DNA from: Puniceicoccaceae bacterium Marseille-Q1082 | GTDB taxonomy: Bacteria > Verrucomicrobiota > Verrucomicrobiia > Opitutales > Intestinicryptomonadaceae | Length of the DNA stretch: 64,000 bases | Direction: 5' to 3' | Assembly (NCBI GenBank): GCA_904424815.1 | Contig: CAJGBI010000001.1 | Coordinates: 1,383,671-1,447,670, forward strand | Shown here: positions 25,223 to 33,651 of the stretch, one piece after another | Position numbering within the stretch: position 1 is the stretch's first letter | How the letters are laid out: each line of letters starts with the position of its first letter | Made by a program: the position numbers and the translations under genes | Notes under the pieces: generated by a model | The model's database searches: none | Told to the model about the DNA's origin: nothing | The model's input: only the letters and a program-made list of their open reading frames with translations

Positions 25223-26121
25223 ATATCCCCACAAAAAAACGAACCTCCCATGAGAGGTTCGTTAGCACTTCCGAAGTTCGTTCTCCCCAAACCTAAGCTT
25301 CACAGATTTGGCGCAATGATTTTGGAGATAAAAACGGGGCGCAAGCGAAACAAAGGGTTGAAGCGTATTAAACATATGCGAAAGTCGCCGTTATCCGTTC
25401 CCCACAAAAAAACGAACCTCCCATGAGAGGTTCGTTAACACTTCCGAAGTTCGTTCCGAAAAACCAAGGGTATCCGATTTGGCGCAATGATTTTGGAGCT
25501 AAAAACGGGGCGCAAGCGAAACGGCGGGTTGAAGCGTATTAAACATACGCGAAAGTCGCCGTTATCCGTTATCCACAAAAAAACGAACCTCCCATGAGAG
25601 GTTCGTTAGCACTTCCGGAGTTCGTTTCGAAAAACCAAGGGTATCCGATTTGGCGCAATGATTTTGGAGATAAAAACGGAGCGCAAGCGAAACAAAAGAT
25701 CGAGTGTATTGAACATACGCGAAACTCAACGGTTATCCGTTCCCAGCAAAAAACGAACCTCCCATGAGAGGTTCGTTAACACTTCCGAAGTTCGTTCTCC
25801 CCAAACCTAAGCTTCACAGATTTGGCGCAATGATTTTGGAGCCAAAAACGGGGCACACGCGAAACAAAGGATTGAAGCGTATTGGCATACGCGGAACTCA
25901 ACAGTTATCCGTTTCCAGCAAAAAACGAACCTCCCATGAGAGGTTCGTTAGCACTTCCGAAGTTCGTTCTCCCCAAACCAAAGGTTCCAGATTTGGCGCA
26001 ATGATTTTGGAGCTAAAAACGGGGCGCAAGCGAAACGGCGGATTGAAGCGTATTGGCATACGCGAAAGTCGCCGTTATCGCGCAGCAACTCGTTTTTAGC
26101 CCAAAAGCATTCGCCAAATCA
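25223..26121. repeat. Tandem array of five ~172-bp palindrome-bearing units
   Basis: Five imperfect units. Each begins with AACGAACCTC-CCATGA-GAGGTTCGTT, a perfect 10-bp stem, at 25238, 25411, 25582, 25752 and 25924 (spacings 170-173). Each continues with TTCGTT..., GATTTGGCGCAATGATTTTGG, TAAAAACGG and a nested hairpin around GCGTAT/ATACGC. The unit length is not a multiple of three and frames switch, so short open frames in it are not genes. The array ends exactly at the hisG stop. A second array is at 57690-58240. Confidence 0.92.
25990..26120. repeat. ERIC-like ~131-bp nested palindrome at the hisG 3' end
   Basis: Left arm GATTTGGCGCAATGATTTTG...CTAAAAACG and right arm CGTTTTTAG...AAAGCATTCGCCAAATC are complementary over about 30 bases. 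Inside are ACGGCG/CGCCGT and GCGTAT-TGGC-ATACGC. The whole unit can fold into one long hairpin. Its right end carries the hisG stop codon. Confidence 0.8.
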
Positions 26122-26997
26122 GGGGATGATTTTGTTTAGGGGGTATTCTACTATTCCTTCGGCGCCGTTGTCTTTCAGGGTGGGAACGATTTCGCGCACG
26201 ACCTTTTCGTCGACGATGGTTTCGACGGCGACCCAAGCGGGGTCGGAGAGCTGGGAAACGGTTGGCTTGCGGAGCGCAGGCAGGGAGGCTATTACTTTGG
26301 AGAGATTGCCTTTGGGAAGATTCATTTTGAGGCCCACTTTGCTGTTGGCTTCAAGCGCGGCGCGCAGGAGCATGGCGATGGACTCTATCTTCCTGCGCTT
26401 TTCGGGATTTTCCCACGCTGCCTTGTTGGCGATGAACTTGGTGTTCGTGTAGAGCATGGTCTCGATTATGCGCAGGTTGTTGGCGCGCAGCGATGAGCCG
26501 GTCTCGGTAATGTCGGCGATGGCGTCGACGAGATCCGGAACCTTGACTTCCGTCGCGCCCCAAGAAAATTCCACTTCGGCGTCAACCCCGTTGTCGGCGA
26601 GGAATTTCCTGGTGACGTTCATCAGCTCTGTGGCGACGCGCTTGCCTTGGAGGTCTTTCACGGTCTTGATGTCGGAGTCCTCCTTGACGCAGAGAACCCA
26701 CCGCGATTTCAGGGAAGTAGCCTTGCTGTAAACGAGGTCGCATACTTCGACGACATCGCTGGAATTTTCGAGAATCCAGTCGTAGCCGGTGAGGCCGCAA
26801 TCAAAAAAGCCCTGTTCTACATATCTGCTGATCTCCTGGGCGCGGACGAAGCGGCCGTCGAGCTCGGGGTCGTCGATGGAGGGCTTGTAGGAGCGGGAGC
26901 TCTTGGAGATTCGCCAGCCCGCTTTGGCAAAAAGCGCTATCGTTGATTCTTCGAGGCTGCCTTTGGGAAGGCCTATCATTATCAGTGGAGTGCTCAC
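26119..26997 (-). CDS. hisG: ATP phosphoribosyltransferase (long form)
   Basis: A 292-residue enzyme for the first step of histidine synthesis, joining ATP and PRPP. Visible motifs are [12 protein letters not shown] at the start, [12 protein letters not shown] near residue 67, [14 protein letters not shown] near residue 120 and the PRPP-binding [21 protein letters not shown] near residue 153. The C-terminal ~75 residues form the regulatory ACT-like domain of the long form, so no HisZ partner is needed and feedback by histidine is expected. The TGA is the first part of the repeat-edge motif TGATTTGGCGAATG. It is separated from other his genes. Confidence 0.96.
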   Translation of the reverse strand: MSTPLIMIGLPKGSLEESTIALFAKAGWRISKSSRSYKPSIDDPELDGRFVRAQEISRYVEQGFFDCGLTGYDWILENSSDVVEVCDLVYSKATSLKSRWVLCVKEDSDIKTVKDLQGKRVATELMNVTRKFLADNGVDAEVEFSWGATEVKVPDLVDAIADITETGSSLRANNLRIIETMLYTNTKFIANKAAWENPEKRRKIESIAMLLRAALEANSKVGLKMNLPKGNLSKVIASLPALRKPTVSQLSDPAWVAVETIVDEKVVREIVPTLKDNGAEGIVEYPLNKIIP

Positions 26998-27133
26998 GGT
27001 ATTCTGTATGTTTTTGGATTTCGGCGCGCCGTTTTCCGCAAAAAAAACGCATTTTCGCGAATCCGCGCATTTCCGCGCAGCCGCGAAAACGCCGTTCGGA
27101 CTGCCGCCCGCGCGCCGCGCGCGTCGGCCGGAT

Positions 27134-27207
27134 TGGTGCGGGCAGACGGAATCGAACCGACATCACCAGTTTGGAAGACTGGGGTTTTACCACTAAACTA
27201 TGCCCGC
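27134..27207 (-). tRNA. tRNA-Gly (anticodon TCC), CCA encoded
   Basis: Reading the minus strand from 27207: acceptor GCGGGCA pairs with TGCCCGC at 27138-27144. The D-arm has AGTTTAGTGGTAAAAC. The anticodon loop CTTCCAA sits on a CCAGT/ACTGG-type stem with anticodon TCC. The T-arm holds GGTTCGATTCC. The discriminator A is followed by a genomic CCA. Confidence 0.97.
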
Positions 27208-27262
27208 GATAAATTAAAGCCGTAATATAAATACCAGCCCCAAAGGCGCGTCAAGAATATTT

Positions 27263-27766
27263 TTAGAAGAGGCCGAACACGCCCGCGGAAAACGCGAAAG
27301 CCATGTAGACTACGATCAAAAATTTCAGCATTGAAGCGGCGAGCGAGCCCGCGAACGCCCCCAGCCCCGCCCTGCCCGAGGCTCGCAGTCCCGACCCCCC
27401 GAGCCATTCGCCGAGAAACGCCCCGACCAATGGCGCTATAAAAATCCACAGCGCGGGCGGCGGCAGGAAGATGCCTACGAAAACTCCTATAAACGCGCCC
27501 AGCCCCCCGCGCCAGGTTGCGCCGAACTTCTTGGCGCCCATCCACGACATGAATATGTCCGCGGCCTGTGCGAAAGCTGCAAGCGCCCCGCATATGCCGA
27601 CATTCCACCACCCGAGCTGCGAGTCCGGAAGCGCAAGCTTAAATGCCAATATTGCAGCAAAAGAAAGCAGCGGCCCGGGCAGGACGGGCAAAAACGCCCC
27701 GACCGCCGCGGCCGCGCACGCGGCGTAGACGAGGGCCGCCCCTATAGCGATGTAAGCCGTCTCCAT
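27263..27766 (-). CDS. DUF456-family membrane protein
   Basis: A 167-residue inner-membrane protein with four or five hydrophobic helices. The family hallmarks VGAFLPVLPGPLLSF near residue 22, the Gly-rich GAFIGVFVGIFLPPPALWIFIAPLVGAFLGEWLGG in the middle, and the GAFAGSLAASMLKF helix match DUF456. Function is unknown. It lies alone between tRNA-Gly and a divergent gene. Confidence 0.82.
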   Translation of the reverse strand: METAYIAIGAALVYAACAAAAVGAFLPVLPGPLLSFAAILAFKLALPDSQLGWWNVGICGALAAFAQAADIFMSWMGAKKFGATWRGGLGAFIGVFVGIFLPPPALWIFIAPLVGAFLGEWLGGSGLRASGRAGLGAFAGSLAASMLKFLIVVYMAFAFSAGVFGLF

Positions 27767-27837
27767 TTATTTCTTGAAATATGGACCGAACTCTGGTTTT
27801 ATCAAGAAAAGTTTATAATTTCTAACAGGCGCCGCTC

Positions 27838-28356
27838 ATGGAAAATCCCGACCAAAAATTATTGGAAATACTACGCAACGAAAAGTTCATCGCGTTTTTC
27901 GACCTCGGACTCGTCGGAGAAAACGGCGTCTCCGAAATCGGCGGGCTCTGCAAGGTGGCGATGCCCCGCCAGGTCAGAGACATCGACTACATTTCGCTTA
28001 CTTTCATATTCGACACCCCGAGCGAGGGGACGTTTGCGCTGGCAAAGCGCATAATGTCGAGGCTCACCGCCGAGGCGTTCAAGAAGGCAATCCCCTCCGT
28101 GAGCGCGATAACGAGCGTCCCCGCGACGCTGAGGTCGGGCGACAATTACATACACCAGATAGACGTGATTTTCTCGTCGCACGTTCCGGACGCAAAAGAC
28201 GCCGTAAGCAAAGTCGTCTACGCCGTCCGCTCTTCCGGCGGCCTCAACACCGAGCCGCCGCAGTGGTGGGATGAAAATTCGTCGCCGACGCCCACGGAAG
28301 CCGAAAAGGCAAACTGGGCGGCGCGCATAAAAGCGCTTCTGGGAATTTCCAAGTAG
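27838..28356 (+). CDS. Protein of unknown function upstream of argS
   Basis: A 172-residue soluble protein I do not recognise. It alternates strands and helices (FIAFFDLGLVGENGVSEIGG; DYISLTFIFDTPSEGTFALAKRIMSRL) and has a Trp-rich C-terminal part (PPQWWDENSS, EKANWAARIKALLG). There is no signal peptide or membrane segment. The 69-base gap to argS and same strand suggest co-transcription. Confidence 0.7.
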   Translation: MENPDQKLLEILRNEKFIAFFDLGLVGENGVSEIGGLCKVAMPRQVRDIDYISLTFIFDTPSEGTFALAKRIMSRLTAEAFKKAIPSVSAITSVPATLRSGDNYIHQIDVIFSSHVPDAKDAVSKVVYAVRSSGGLNTEPPQWWDENSSPTPTEAEKANWAARIKALLGISK

Positions 28357-28425
28357 GCGAGAAAGGCTGCGGCACGCCGTTTCAAGAGATTGAAGCGGCT
28401 GTTTTTTTCAGGAAAATTCAGGACA

Positions 28426-30186
28426 ATGGAAATTTGGTTCCACCCCGCAAAGGCGCTCGGCGCCCTAACTAAAAAAGCCGCCGAGGCCGCCGGCTTCGGC
28501 TCCGGCTTCGACCCGATGATACGCCCCGCCGACCCGAAATTCGGCGACTTCCAAGCCAACGGCGCCCTGCAATACGCAAAGGCGCACAGGGAAAACCCGA
28601 GAGCCGCGGGCGAAAGGCTGCTCGCGGCGATAAAGGCGTCCCCCGATTTCGACGAATCGCTCGTCGAAACCTCCGTGGCGGGCCCGGGGTTCGTGAACTT
28701 CGCGCTCACGAAAAAATTTCTCGGGGGGTGGCTTGCAAAGTACAGCGGGGAAAAGGAGCTGCGCGACGCCGCCCGCGGATTTTACGGCGGCAGAAAGACG
28801 GTGGTAGACTACCCGTCGCCGAACACCGCAAAGCAGATGCACGTCGGGCACCTCCGCCCGATGGTAATCGGGGAGGCGGTAAAGCGGCTGCTCGCATTCT
28901 GCGGCGCGGACGTAATCGCCGACAACCACATAGGCGACTGGGGCACGAATTTCGGGATACTCATATACGGAATCAAAACCTCCGGCTACAAGCTCGACCC
29001 GGAGAACGAGAACTCTCTCGAAGAACTCGAACAGATGTACAAGCGCGGCAGCGCGCTGGCAAAGGAATCCCCCGAAGCCGCCGAGGCCGCGCGCGCGGAG
29101 CTCGTGAAGCTCCAAAACGGCGATCCCGAAAACGCGGGGCTGTGGAACAAAATCAACGAGACCAGCTCCGCGGCGTTTGAAAAGATGTACGGGCGCATGG
29201 GGCTTACGATAGACGTGTCGCTCGGGGAATCCTTTTACCGCGACAAGGTGGGCAGAATCTACGCCGAACTCTCGGAATGCGGCATCGCCGAAGAAAACCA
29301 GGGGGCGCTCGTAGTGTTTTTGCGCGAGCACGACCGATTCAAGACGCAGCCTTTCATAATAAGAAAGAGCGACGGGGCGTCCAACTACGCCTCGACAGAC
29401 CTCGCCACCCTCCTCTACCGCGTCGAGCATTTCGGGGCGGAGGAAGTCGTGTACGTCACCGACGGCAGGCAGCAGGACCACTTCCAGCAGCTCTTCATGA
29501 CGGCTGAAAAGTGGTTTGCCTGCAAAGGGTACAAGCTGCCGAAACTCCGCCATGTGTGGTTCGGCACGATCCTTGGCGAAGACGGCAAGGCGATCAAAAC
29601 CAAGAGCGGCGAACCTGTGCGCCTCAAAGCCCTGCTCGACGAAGCCGTCGCCCGCGCCCGCAAAATAGTGCTGGAAAAGAATCCGGACACCCCGCCGGAG
29701 GAGGCGGACAAAATAGCCGAAACCGTCGGGGTCGCCGCGCTCCGCTACGCCGACCTGTCGCAAAACCGCACGAACGACTACCTATTCTCGTGGGACAAGC
29801 TGCTGGCTTTCGACGGCAACACCGCCCCCTACCTGCTCTACGCCGCGGCGCGGATACACTCCATTTTCCGCAGGCTCGGCATATCGCCCGACGCCGACTT
29901 CTCCGCCGCGGGCGAAATGGAAACCGAACAGGAGATTGCGCTCGCGCGCAAGCTCGTGGCGCTGCCCGCCGTGTTTGAGCTCACCCTCGCCGAGCTGCGC
30001 CCGCACTACCTGTGCACATACCTCTACGAGCTCGCCGGAACGTTTTCGACTTTCTACAACGCAAACAAGGTAATGGTGGACGACGAATCCGTGCGGGCGC
30101 GCCGCCTGATGCTGTGCTCGCGCGCGCTGCGCGTGCTGGAAACGGGGCTGCGCGTGCTCGGAATCGAGCCGCTCGAAAAGATGTAG
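28426..30186 (+). CDS. argS: Arginine--tRNA ligase
   Basis: A 586-residue class I synthetase charging tRNA-Arg. The N-terminal Add-1 domain is residues ~1-120. The HIGH-type signature lies in SPNTAKQMHVGHLRP near residue 127. Further motifs are NHIGDWGTNFGILI, YASTDLATLLYRVEHF, VTDGRQQDHFQQLF and VWFGTILGEDGKAIKTKSG (replacing KMSKS). The C-terminal anticodon-binding helices contain DLSQNRTNDYLFSWDKLL and TFSTFYNANKV. I chose ATG 28426, which has AGGA just upstream and a normal N-terminus, over an upstream start at 28390. The next gene starts one base after the stop. Confidence 0.96.
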   Translation: MEIWFHPAKALGALTKKAAEAAGFGSGFDPMIRPADPKFGDFQANGALQYAKAHRENPRAAGERLLAAIKASPDFDESLVETSVAGPGFVNFALTKKFLGGWLAKYSGEKELRDAARGFYGGRKTVVDYPSPNTAKQMHVGHLRPMVIGEAVKRLLAFCGADVIADNHIGDWGTNFGILIYGIKTSGYKLDPENENSLEELEQMYKRGSALAKESPEAAEAARAELVKLQNGDPENAGLWNKINETSSAAFEKMYGRMGLTIDVSLGESFYRDKVGRIYAELSECGIAEENQGALVVFLREHDRFKTQPFIIRKSDGASNYASTDLATLLYRVEHFGAEEVVYVTDGRQQDHFQQLFMTAEKWFACKGYKLPKLRHVWFGTILGEDGKAIKTKSGEPVRLKALLDEAVARARKIVLEKNPDTPPEEADKIAETVGVAALRYADLSQNRTNDYLFSWDKLLAFDGNTAPYLLYAAARIHSIFRRLGISPDADFSAAGEMETEQEIALARKLVALPAVFELTLAELRPHYLCTYLYELAGTFSTFYNANKVMVDDESVRARRLMLCSRALRVLETGLRVLGIEPLEKM

Positions 30187-30187
30187 C

Positions 30188-30724
30188 ATGAAAATATCGA
30201 CAAAAACCGGCGACGCCGGCCGCACGAAGCTCATGTTCGGCAGGGATGTCTCGAAAGCCTCGCAAAGGGTGAGGGCCTACGGGGCGCTCGACGACTTTTC
30301 CGCAACCCTCGGGCTCGCGCGGTCGTTCGCCGGCGGGGAACTCGCGGAGTTTGTCCTCGAATTGCAGAAATCGCTCGTATTTCTCATGACCGAGCTCGCC
30401 ACGGACAAGGCGGATTTCCCGAAGCTCGCCGAAAAAAACATACGCACTCTCGGCGGCGCCGATCTGGAAGTTTTGGAGAAAAAAATCGAGGCCTCCGAAG
30501 CCGCGGGCGACGTTTTCTCGGGCTGGGCGCACTCCGGCGAAACGCATTTGCAGGCCGCCCTCGACATGGCGCGCGCCCGATGCCGCGCCGCCGAGCGCGA
30601 AATCGCAGCCCTCGCCGAGAGCGGGGAGCTCGCCCGCCCCTTTCCGCTCGCCTACATAAACCGACTATCCGACCTGCTCTGGATCCTCGCGCAGCAGTCG
30701 CTCAAAGACGGGCGGAAGGAATGA
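30188..30724 (+). CDS. Cob(I)alamin adenosyltransferase, PduO type
   Basis: A 178-residue enzyme transferring adenosyl from ATP to cob(I)alamin. The PduO-type ATP motif TKTGDAGRTKL is at residue 5. RVRAYGALDDFSATLGLAR near residue 28 is the conserved helix (the usual Asp-Glu is Asp-Asp). The basic helix DMARARCRAAERE and NRLSDLLWILA near the C-terminus complete the five-helix bundle. It starts one base after argS and was probably transcribed with it. The need for B12 enzymes is inferred; none lies in the window. Confidence 0.9.
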   Translation: MKISTKTGDAGRTKLMFGRDVSKASQRVRAYGALDDFSATLGLARSFAGGELAEFVLELQKSLVFLMTELATDKADFPKLAEKNIRTLGGADLEVLEKKIEASEAAGDVFSGWAHSGETHLQAALDMARARCRAAEREIAALAESGELARPFPLAYINRLSDLLWILAQQSLKDGRKE

Positions 30725-30737
30725 TTTCAACCCGAAT

Positions 30738-31403
30738 ATGCATATGAAAAAAATACTCTTTGCGGCGATACTCTCCGCATTCTCCTGCGCGGCGGCGCTC
30801 GCCGCCGGCGACTGGGCAAGCTTCGGCAGATACGCCGAGGCGAACAAAGCCGTCTCCAAGCCGCCCCTTGCGGTGCTTATGGGCGACTCCATAACCGACG
30901 CATGGCCGAAGAAAACGCCCGGCGACTTCTTCGCAAAAAACAATATCGTCGGCCGCGGGATAAGCGGACAGGTGACTTCGCAGATGCTCGCGAGGTTCCG
31001 CCGCGACGTCCTGGACCTGAAACCCAAATACGTGGCGATTCTGGCGGGAACCAACGACATCGCTCAAAACCAGGGCTACATCGCCGTGGAAAACATCTTC
31101 GGCAACATAGTCTCGATGGTCGAAATCGCCAAGGCAAACGGGGTCATTCCGATAGTGTGCTCGGTGCTTCCCGCCAACAAATATCCGTGGAGGCAGGAAA
31201 TCAAGCCCGCGCCGCTCGTGAAGAAACTCAACGAAATGCTGAAAGCCTACTGCGGCAAAAACGCGGTAAAGTATGTGGACTACTATACCCCGATGGCTGA
31301 CGACAAGGACGGACTCCCGAAAAAATACGCCAACGACGGGATACACCCGACGCCCGAAGGGTACGCGGTGATGGAAAAAATCCTTCTTCCCGCGCTGAAA
31401 TAG
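30738..31403 (+). CDS. Exported SGNH/GDSL hydrolase
   Basis: A 221-residue esterase with an N-terminal signal peptide (ILFAAILSAFSCAAALA). Block I is VLMGDSITDAW with the nucleophile Ser, block II Gly lies in GRGISGQ, block III is LAGTNDIAQN and block V DGIHPTPEGY carries the catalytic Asp and His. It belongs to the platelet-activating-factor-acetylhydrolase-like SGNH branch common in carbohydrate-degrading bacteria, and may deacetylate glycans. It starts 13 bases after the PduO gene; ATG 30744 is an alternative start. A terminator follows. Confidence 0.92.
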   Translation: MHMKKILFAAILSAFSCAAALAAGDWASFGRYAEANKAVSKPPLAVLMGDSITDAWPKKTPGDFFAKNNIVGRGISGQVTSQMLARFRRDVLDLKPKYVAILAGTNDIAQNQGYIAVENIFGNIVSMVEIAKANGVIPIVCSVLPANKYPWRQEIKPAPLVKKLNEMLKAYCGKNAVKYVDYYTPMADDKDGLPKKYANDGIHPTPEGYAVMEKILLPALK

Positions 31404-31432
31404 GCCGCGAAACGCAAATTCAGACTTTCCCA

Positions 31433-31458
31433 AAGCCGCCGGCAGGCGGCTTTTTTTT
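31433..31458 (+). terminator. Rho-independent terminator after the SGNH gene
   Basis: GCCGCC/GGCGGC stem with GGCA loop and eight T. Confidence 0.9.
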
Positions 31459-31804
31459 ATGGATAGAAACAACGAATTTTAAGCAATGCCATTGCGCCGT
31501 ATTCGGTTAAATGAAAAAAAATGTAAAATTTCCCGCATTTCAAAGGCAAGACCATTCAGACATTTGCATATTTTGTTAAAACCGGATAAAAACCCCCCTT
31601 CCCGATAACTCGGCAGCTTTGCCAAATATCGCGCAACCCGCAAAAAATTCGGGAAAAATTCAGCTTGCGCCATTTGTATATACTTATATATACATAAAGC
31701 GCAATAATTCATATAATTTTCTTTTTACCTACGCACCGGCATAGGTAAGCCAACCCGTATAATCCCTACAAAATCGCCTGAAAAAAACGGAACATAGCAA
31801 TATT
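31459..31804. other. AT-rich stretch, no gene called
   Basis: About 350 bases, clearly more AT-rich than flanking DNA, with repeated TATATA near 31676-31695. A short minus-strand frame exists, but I see no coding signature. Probably the promoter region of the orphan gene at 31805 and part of an acquired island. Confidence 0.45.
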
Positions 31805-32383
31805 ATGTACAAGCTCTTCAACGCGATAAAACAAAGAATGTCCAAAATGGGAAGGGGAGAAATTATCATAATAGATAATTTCTCCCGCCTGTTGACAGCA
31901 AAACTGGCAGCAGACCAGATAGGAAAACCGTTCAAGTTTGAAAGTGTATCCGATGGCGGCAAACCGTATTGGATAATTTCCGCTGGCGAAGAAAGCGAAT
32001 ATAAGGAAGCGGGAAGGAAAGAATGCGGGCAACAATCTAATTCAAATCCCGAAACGGAAGATCGAATATTCAGGTGTAAAACGCAATACGGACATGTATT
32101 GGTAAAAAATTGCCCGTCCAATCTTGGCGCTTTCAGACAATTCGGATGGCATGAGAAGGATGTCGTCGAAGAGGCGGTAGACAATATAGTTTACAGAAAA
32201 ATATTAAATAAAGTCAGGGCAAATCCGGTCAAAGAAACGGAATTTTTCGCCCCCGAACCGCGCAAGAAAAAAGAACGCGATATGTCATTGGCAAATATCC
32301 TAAATAAGATAAATAAATTGCCGCAATCGGAGCGGGACGCATATATTTCCATGTTAGAATCCGACTCTTCTCCCCAAAAATAA
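31805..32383 (+). CDS. Orphan protein in an AT-rich island
   Basis: A 192-residue protein I do not recognise. The N-terminal part contains RGEIIIIDNFSRLLTAKLAAD, and the middle is polar with Cys and His (KECGQQ, FRCKTQYGHVLVKNC, FGWHEKD). The C-terminus is a Lys-rich linker and a short helix (MSLANILNKINKLPQSERD). AT-rich codon use differs from all neighbours, suggesting recent acquisition. No signal peptide. The start could be 31805 or 31838. A strong hairpin lies downstream. Confidence 0.6.
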   Translation: MYKLFNAIKQRMSKMGRGEIIIIDNFSRLLTAKLAADQIGKPFKFESVSDGGKPYWIISAGEESEYKEAGRKECGQQSNSNPETEDRIFRCKTQYGHVLVKNCPSNLGAFRQFGWHEKDVVEEAVDNIVYRKILNKVRANPVKETEFFAPEPRKKKERDMSLANILNKINKLPQSERDAYISMLESDSSPQK

Positions 32384-32458
32384 ATAAAGGCATTTGCGGA
32401 TTAAATTTAAACCGGCATTTTTTGGACTGCGCGCGGCAAACGCAAAATCTATTAATAG

Positions 32459-32510
32459 AATTTTACGGCGGAGTATTCCATACGCGAGTATGAAATTAGC
32501 CGTAAAATTT
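32459..32510. repeat. Nested palindrome between convergent genes
   Basis: AATTTTACGGC/GCCGTAAAATT arms (11 bp) enclose CATAC-GCGA-GTATG. The architecture (outer arm, CATACGC-like core) resembles the element family at 25990 with different sequence. Confidence 0.6.
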
Positions 32511-32523
32511 GCGCGAAACGGGG

Positions 32524-32557
32524 ACAAAAAAACCGGAACGGAAAACCGTTCCGGTTT
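32524..32557 (-). terminator. Terminator of the pot operon
   Basis: AAACCGGAACGG/CCGTTCCGGTTT stem with four-base loop. On the minus strand it is followed by T residues (32525-32530 read as A on +). It lies 20 bases after the potD stop. Confidence 0.85.
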
Positions 32558-32576
32558 CGAGAAATAGAGAACAATG

Positions 32577-33623
32577 CTACTTGGCGAGCTTTATCTCGTC
32601 CCAGACTTTTATATATTTGGCATTGTCCGCGCCGAGATCCTGGATGATTTCGCCCTTCTTGTACATTTCGTCGGCGATGAACATTCCCGGGTGGTTCCTG
32701 TTTTCCTCGGAAACGAACTCCTTCGCGCCGTCAACCGGACAAGTGAAGCAGGTGAACTCTATATTGCGCGCGGCGTTCTGCGGAGTCATAACGAAGTCGA
32801 TAAACTTGTACGCAAGCTCCTTGTTGCGCGCGGTGACGGGAATCGCCCAGTCGTCGCAGCACATTGTAAACCCTTCCTTCGGGCACATCCACGTAAGTTC
32901 CGGAGCTTCCGCAAAGACCTGGAAGAGGTCGCCGCTGTACCCCTGCACTACCTGGAATTCTCCGGAGCGTATGCCTACCTTGTAGACTTCGTTGTCGAAT
33001 TTCGCGAGATTGCGCTTCCACTCTATGATCTGCTTCTTAGCCTCTTCGAGGTGCTTTTCGTCGGTGGTGTTGATGGAATGGCCCTTGAAGAGCAGCGCGG
33101 CGCCGATGGTCTCGCGCATGTCGTTGAGCATTGTCATGCGGCCCTTGAGCTTGGAGTCGCCGAAAACCGCCCATGTGTCGGGAATTTTTCCGAGCTTGTC
33201 CTTGTTGTAGGCGATGCACGTAAAGCCTATCATGTAGGGGACGCTGTACTCCATTTTCTTGTCGATGGCCAGATTGTCGAGGTACGCCCTGTTGATTTTC
33301 GCGAGGCTCGGAAGCTTGGAATGGTCGAGCTTCTCTATCATCTTCTGCTCGTACATGATTTTCGCCATGTAGCTGGAAGGCTGGATGAGGTCGTAGCCGG
33401 CGCCGCCCGCCTTGAGCTTGGAGTACATGAACTCGTTCGAGTCGAATATGTCGATTACGACCTTGCAGTCGTACTTTTGCTCAAACTCCTTTACGAGGTC
33501 GAGGTCTATGTAGTCGGACCACATATAGACATTGAGTACGGGCTTCGACGGCCCGCAGCCACACATTGCAATCGCCGCGCAGAGGGCGACAGCCGATGCG
33601 ACATATTTGAGTATTTTCTTCAT
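32577..33623 (-). CDS. potD: Spermidine/putrescine-binding lipoprotein PotD
   Basis: A 348-residue periplasmic substrate-binding lipoprotein. The signal peptide ends in a lipobox-like AMCGCG, with the lipidated Cys probably one of the two. The mature part begins LNVYMWSDYIDLDLVKEFE, which matches PotD/PotF, and contains YDLIQPSSYM and YSVPYMIGFTCIAYN. It is the last gene of potABCD, 28 bases after potC, and a terminator follows. Polyamine specificity (spermidine versus putrescine) cannot be decided from sequence alone. Confidence 0.92.
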   Translation of the reverse strand: MKKILKYVASAVALCAAIAMCGCGPSKPVLNVYMWSDYIDLDLVKEFEQKYDCKVVIDIFDSNEFMYSKLKAGGAGYDLIQPSSYMAKIMYEQKMIEKLDHSKLPSLAKINRAYLDNLAIDKKMEYSVPYMIGFTCIAYNKDKLGKIPDTWAVFGDSKLKGRMTMLNDMRETIGAALLFKGHSINTTDEKHLEEAKKQIIEWKRNLAKFDNEVYKVGIRSGEFQVVQGYSGDLFQVFAEAPELTWMCPKEGFTMCCDDWAIPVTARNKELAYKFIDFVMTPQNAARNIEFTCFTCPVDGAKEFVSEENRNHPGMFIADEMYKKGEIIQDLGADNAKYIKVWDEIKLAK

Positions 33624-33651
33624 TTCCTTTTATTTTAGCCTTTTTTTAGGG

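Noticed and set aside
25764-26099. Open frame of about 111 codons inside repeat array 1 as a gene
   Set aside because: It only follows the repeat; unit length is not a multiple of three, so the frame changes between units, and there is no start signal or family.
25223-26121. CRISPR array
   Set aside because: Units are ~172 bp, spacers are not unique (the whole unit is repeated), and no cas gene is near.
31479-31712. Minus-strand gene of 77 codons in the AT-rich stretch
   Set aside because: No family, many rare residues and no start signal; it overlaps the presumed promoter region of the orphan gene.
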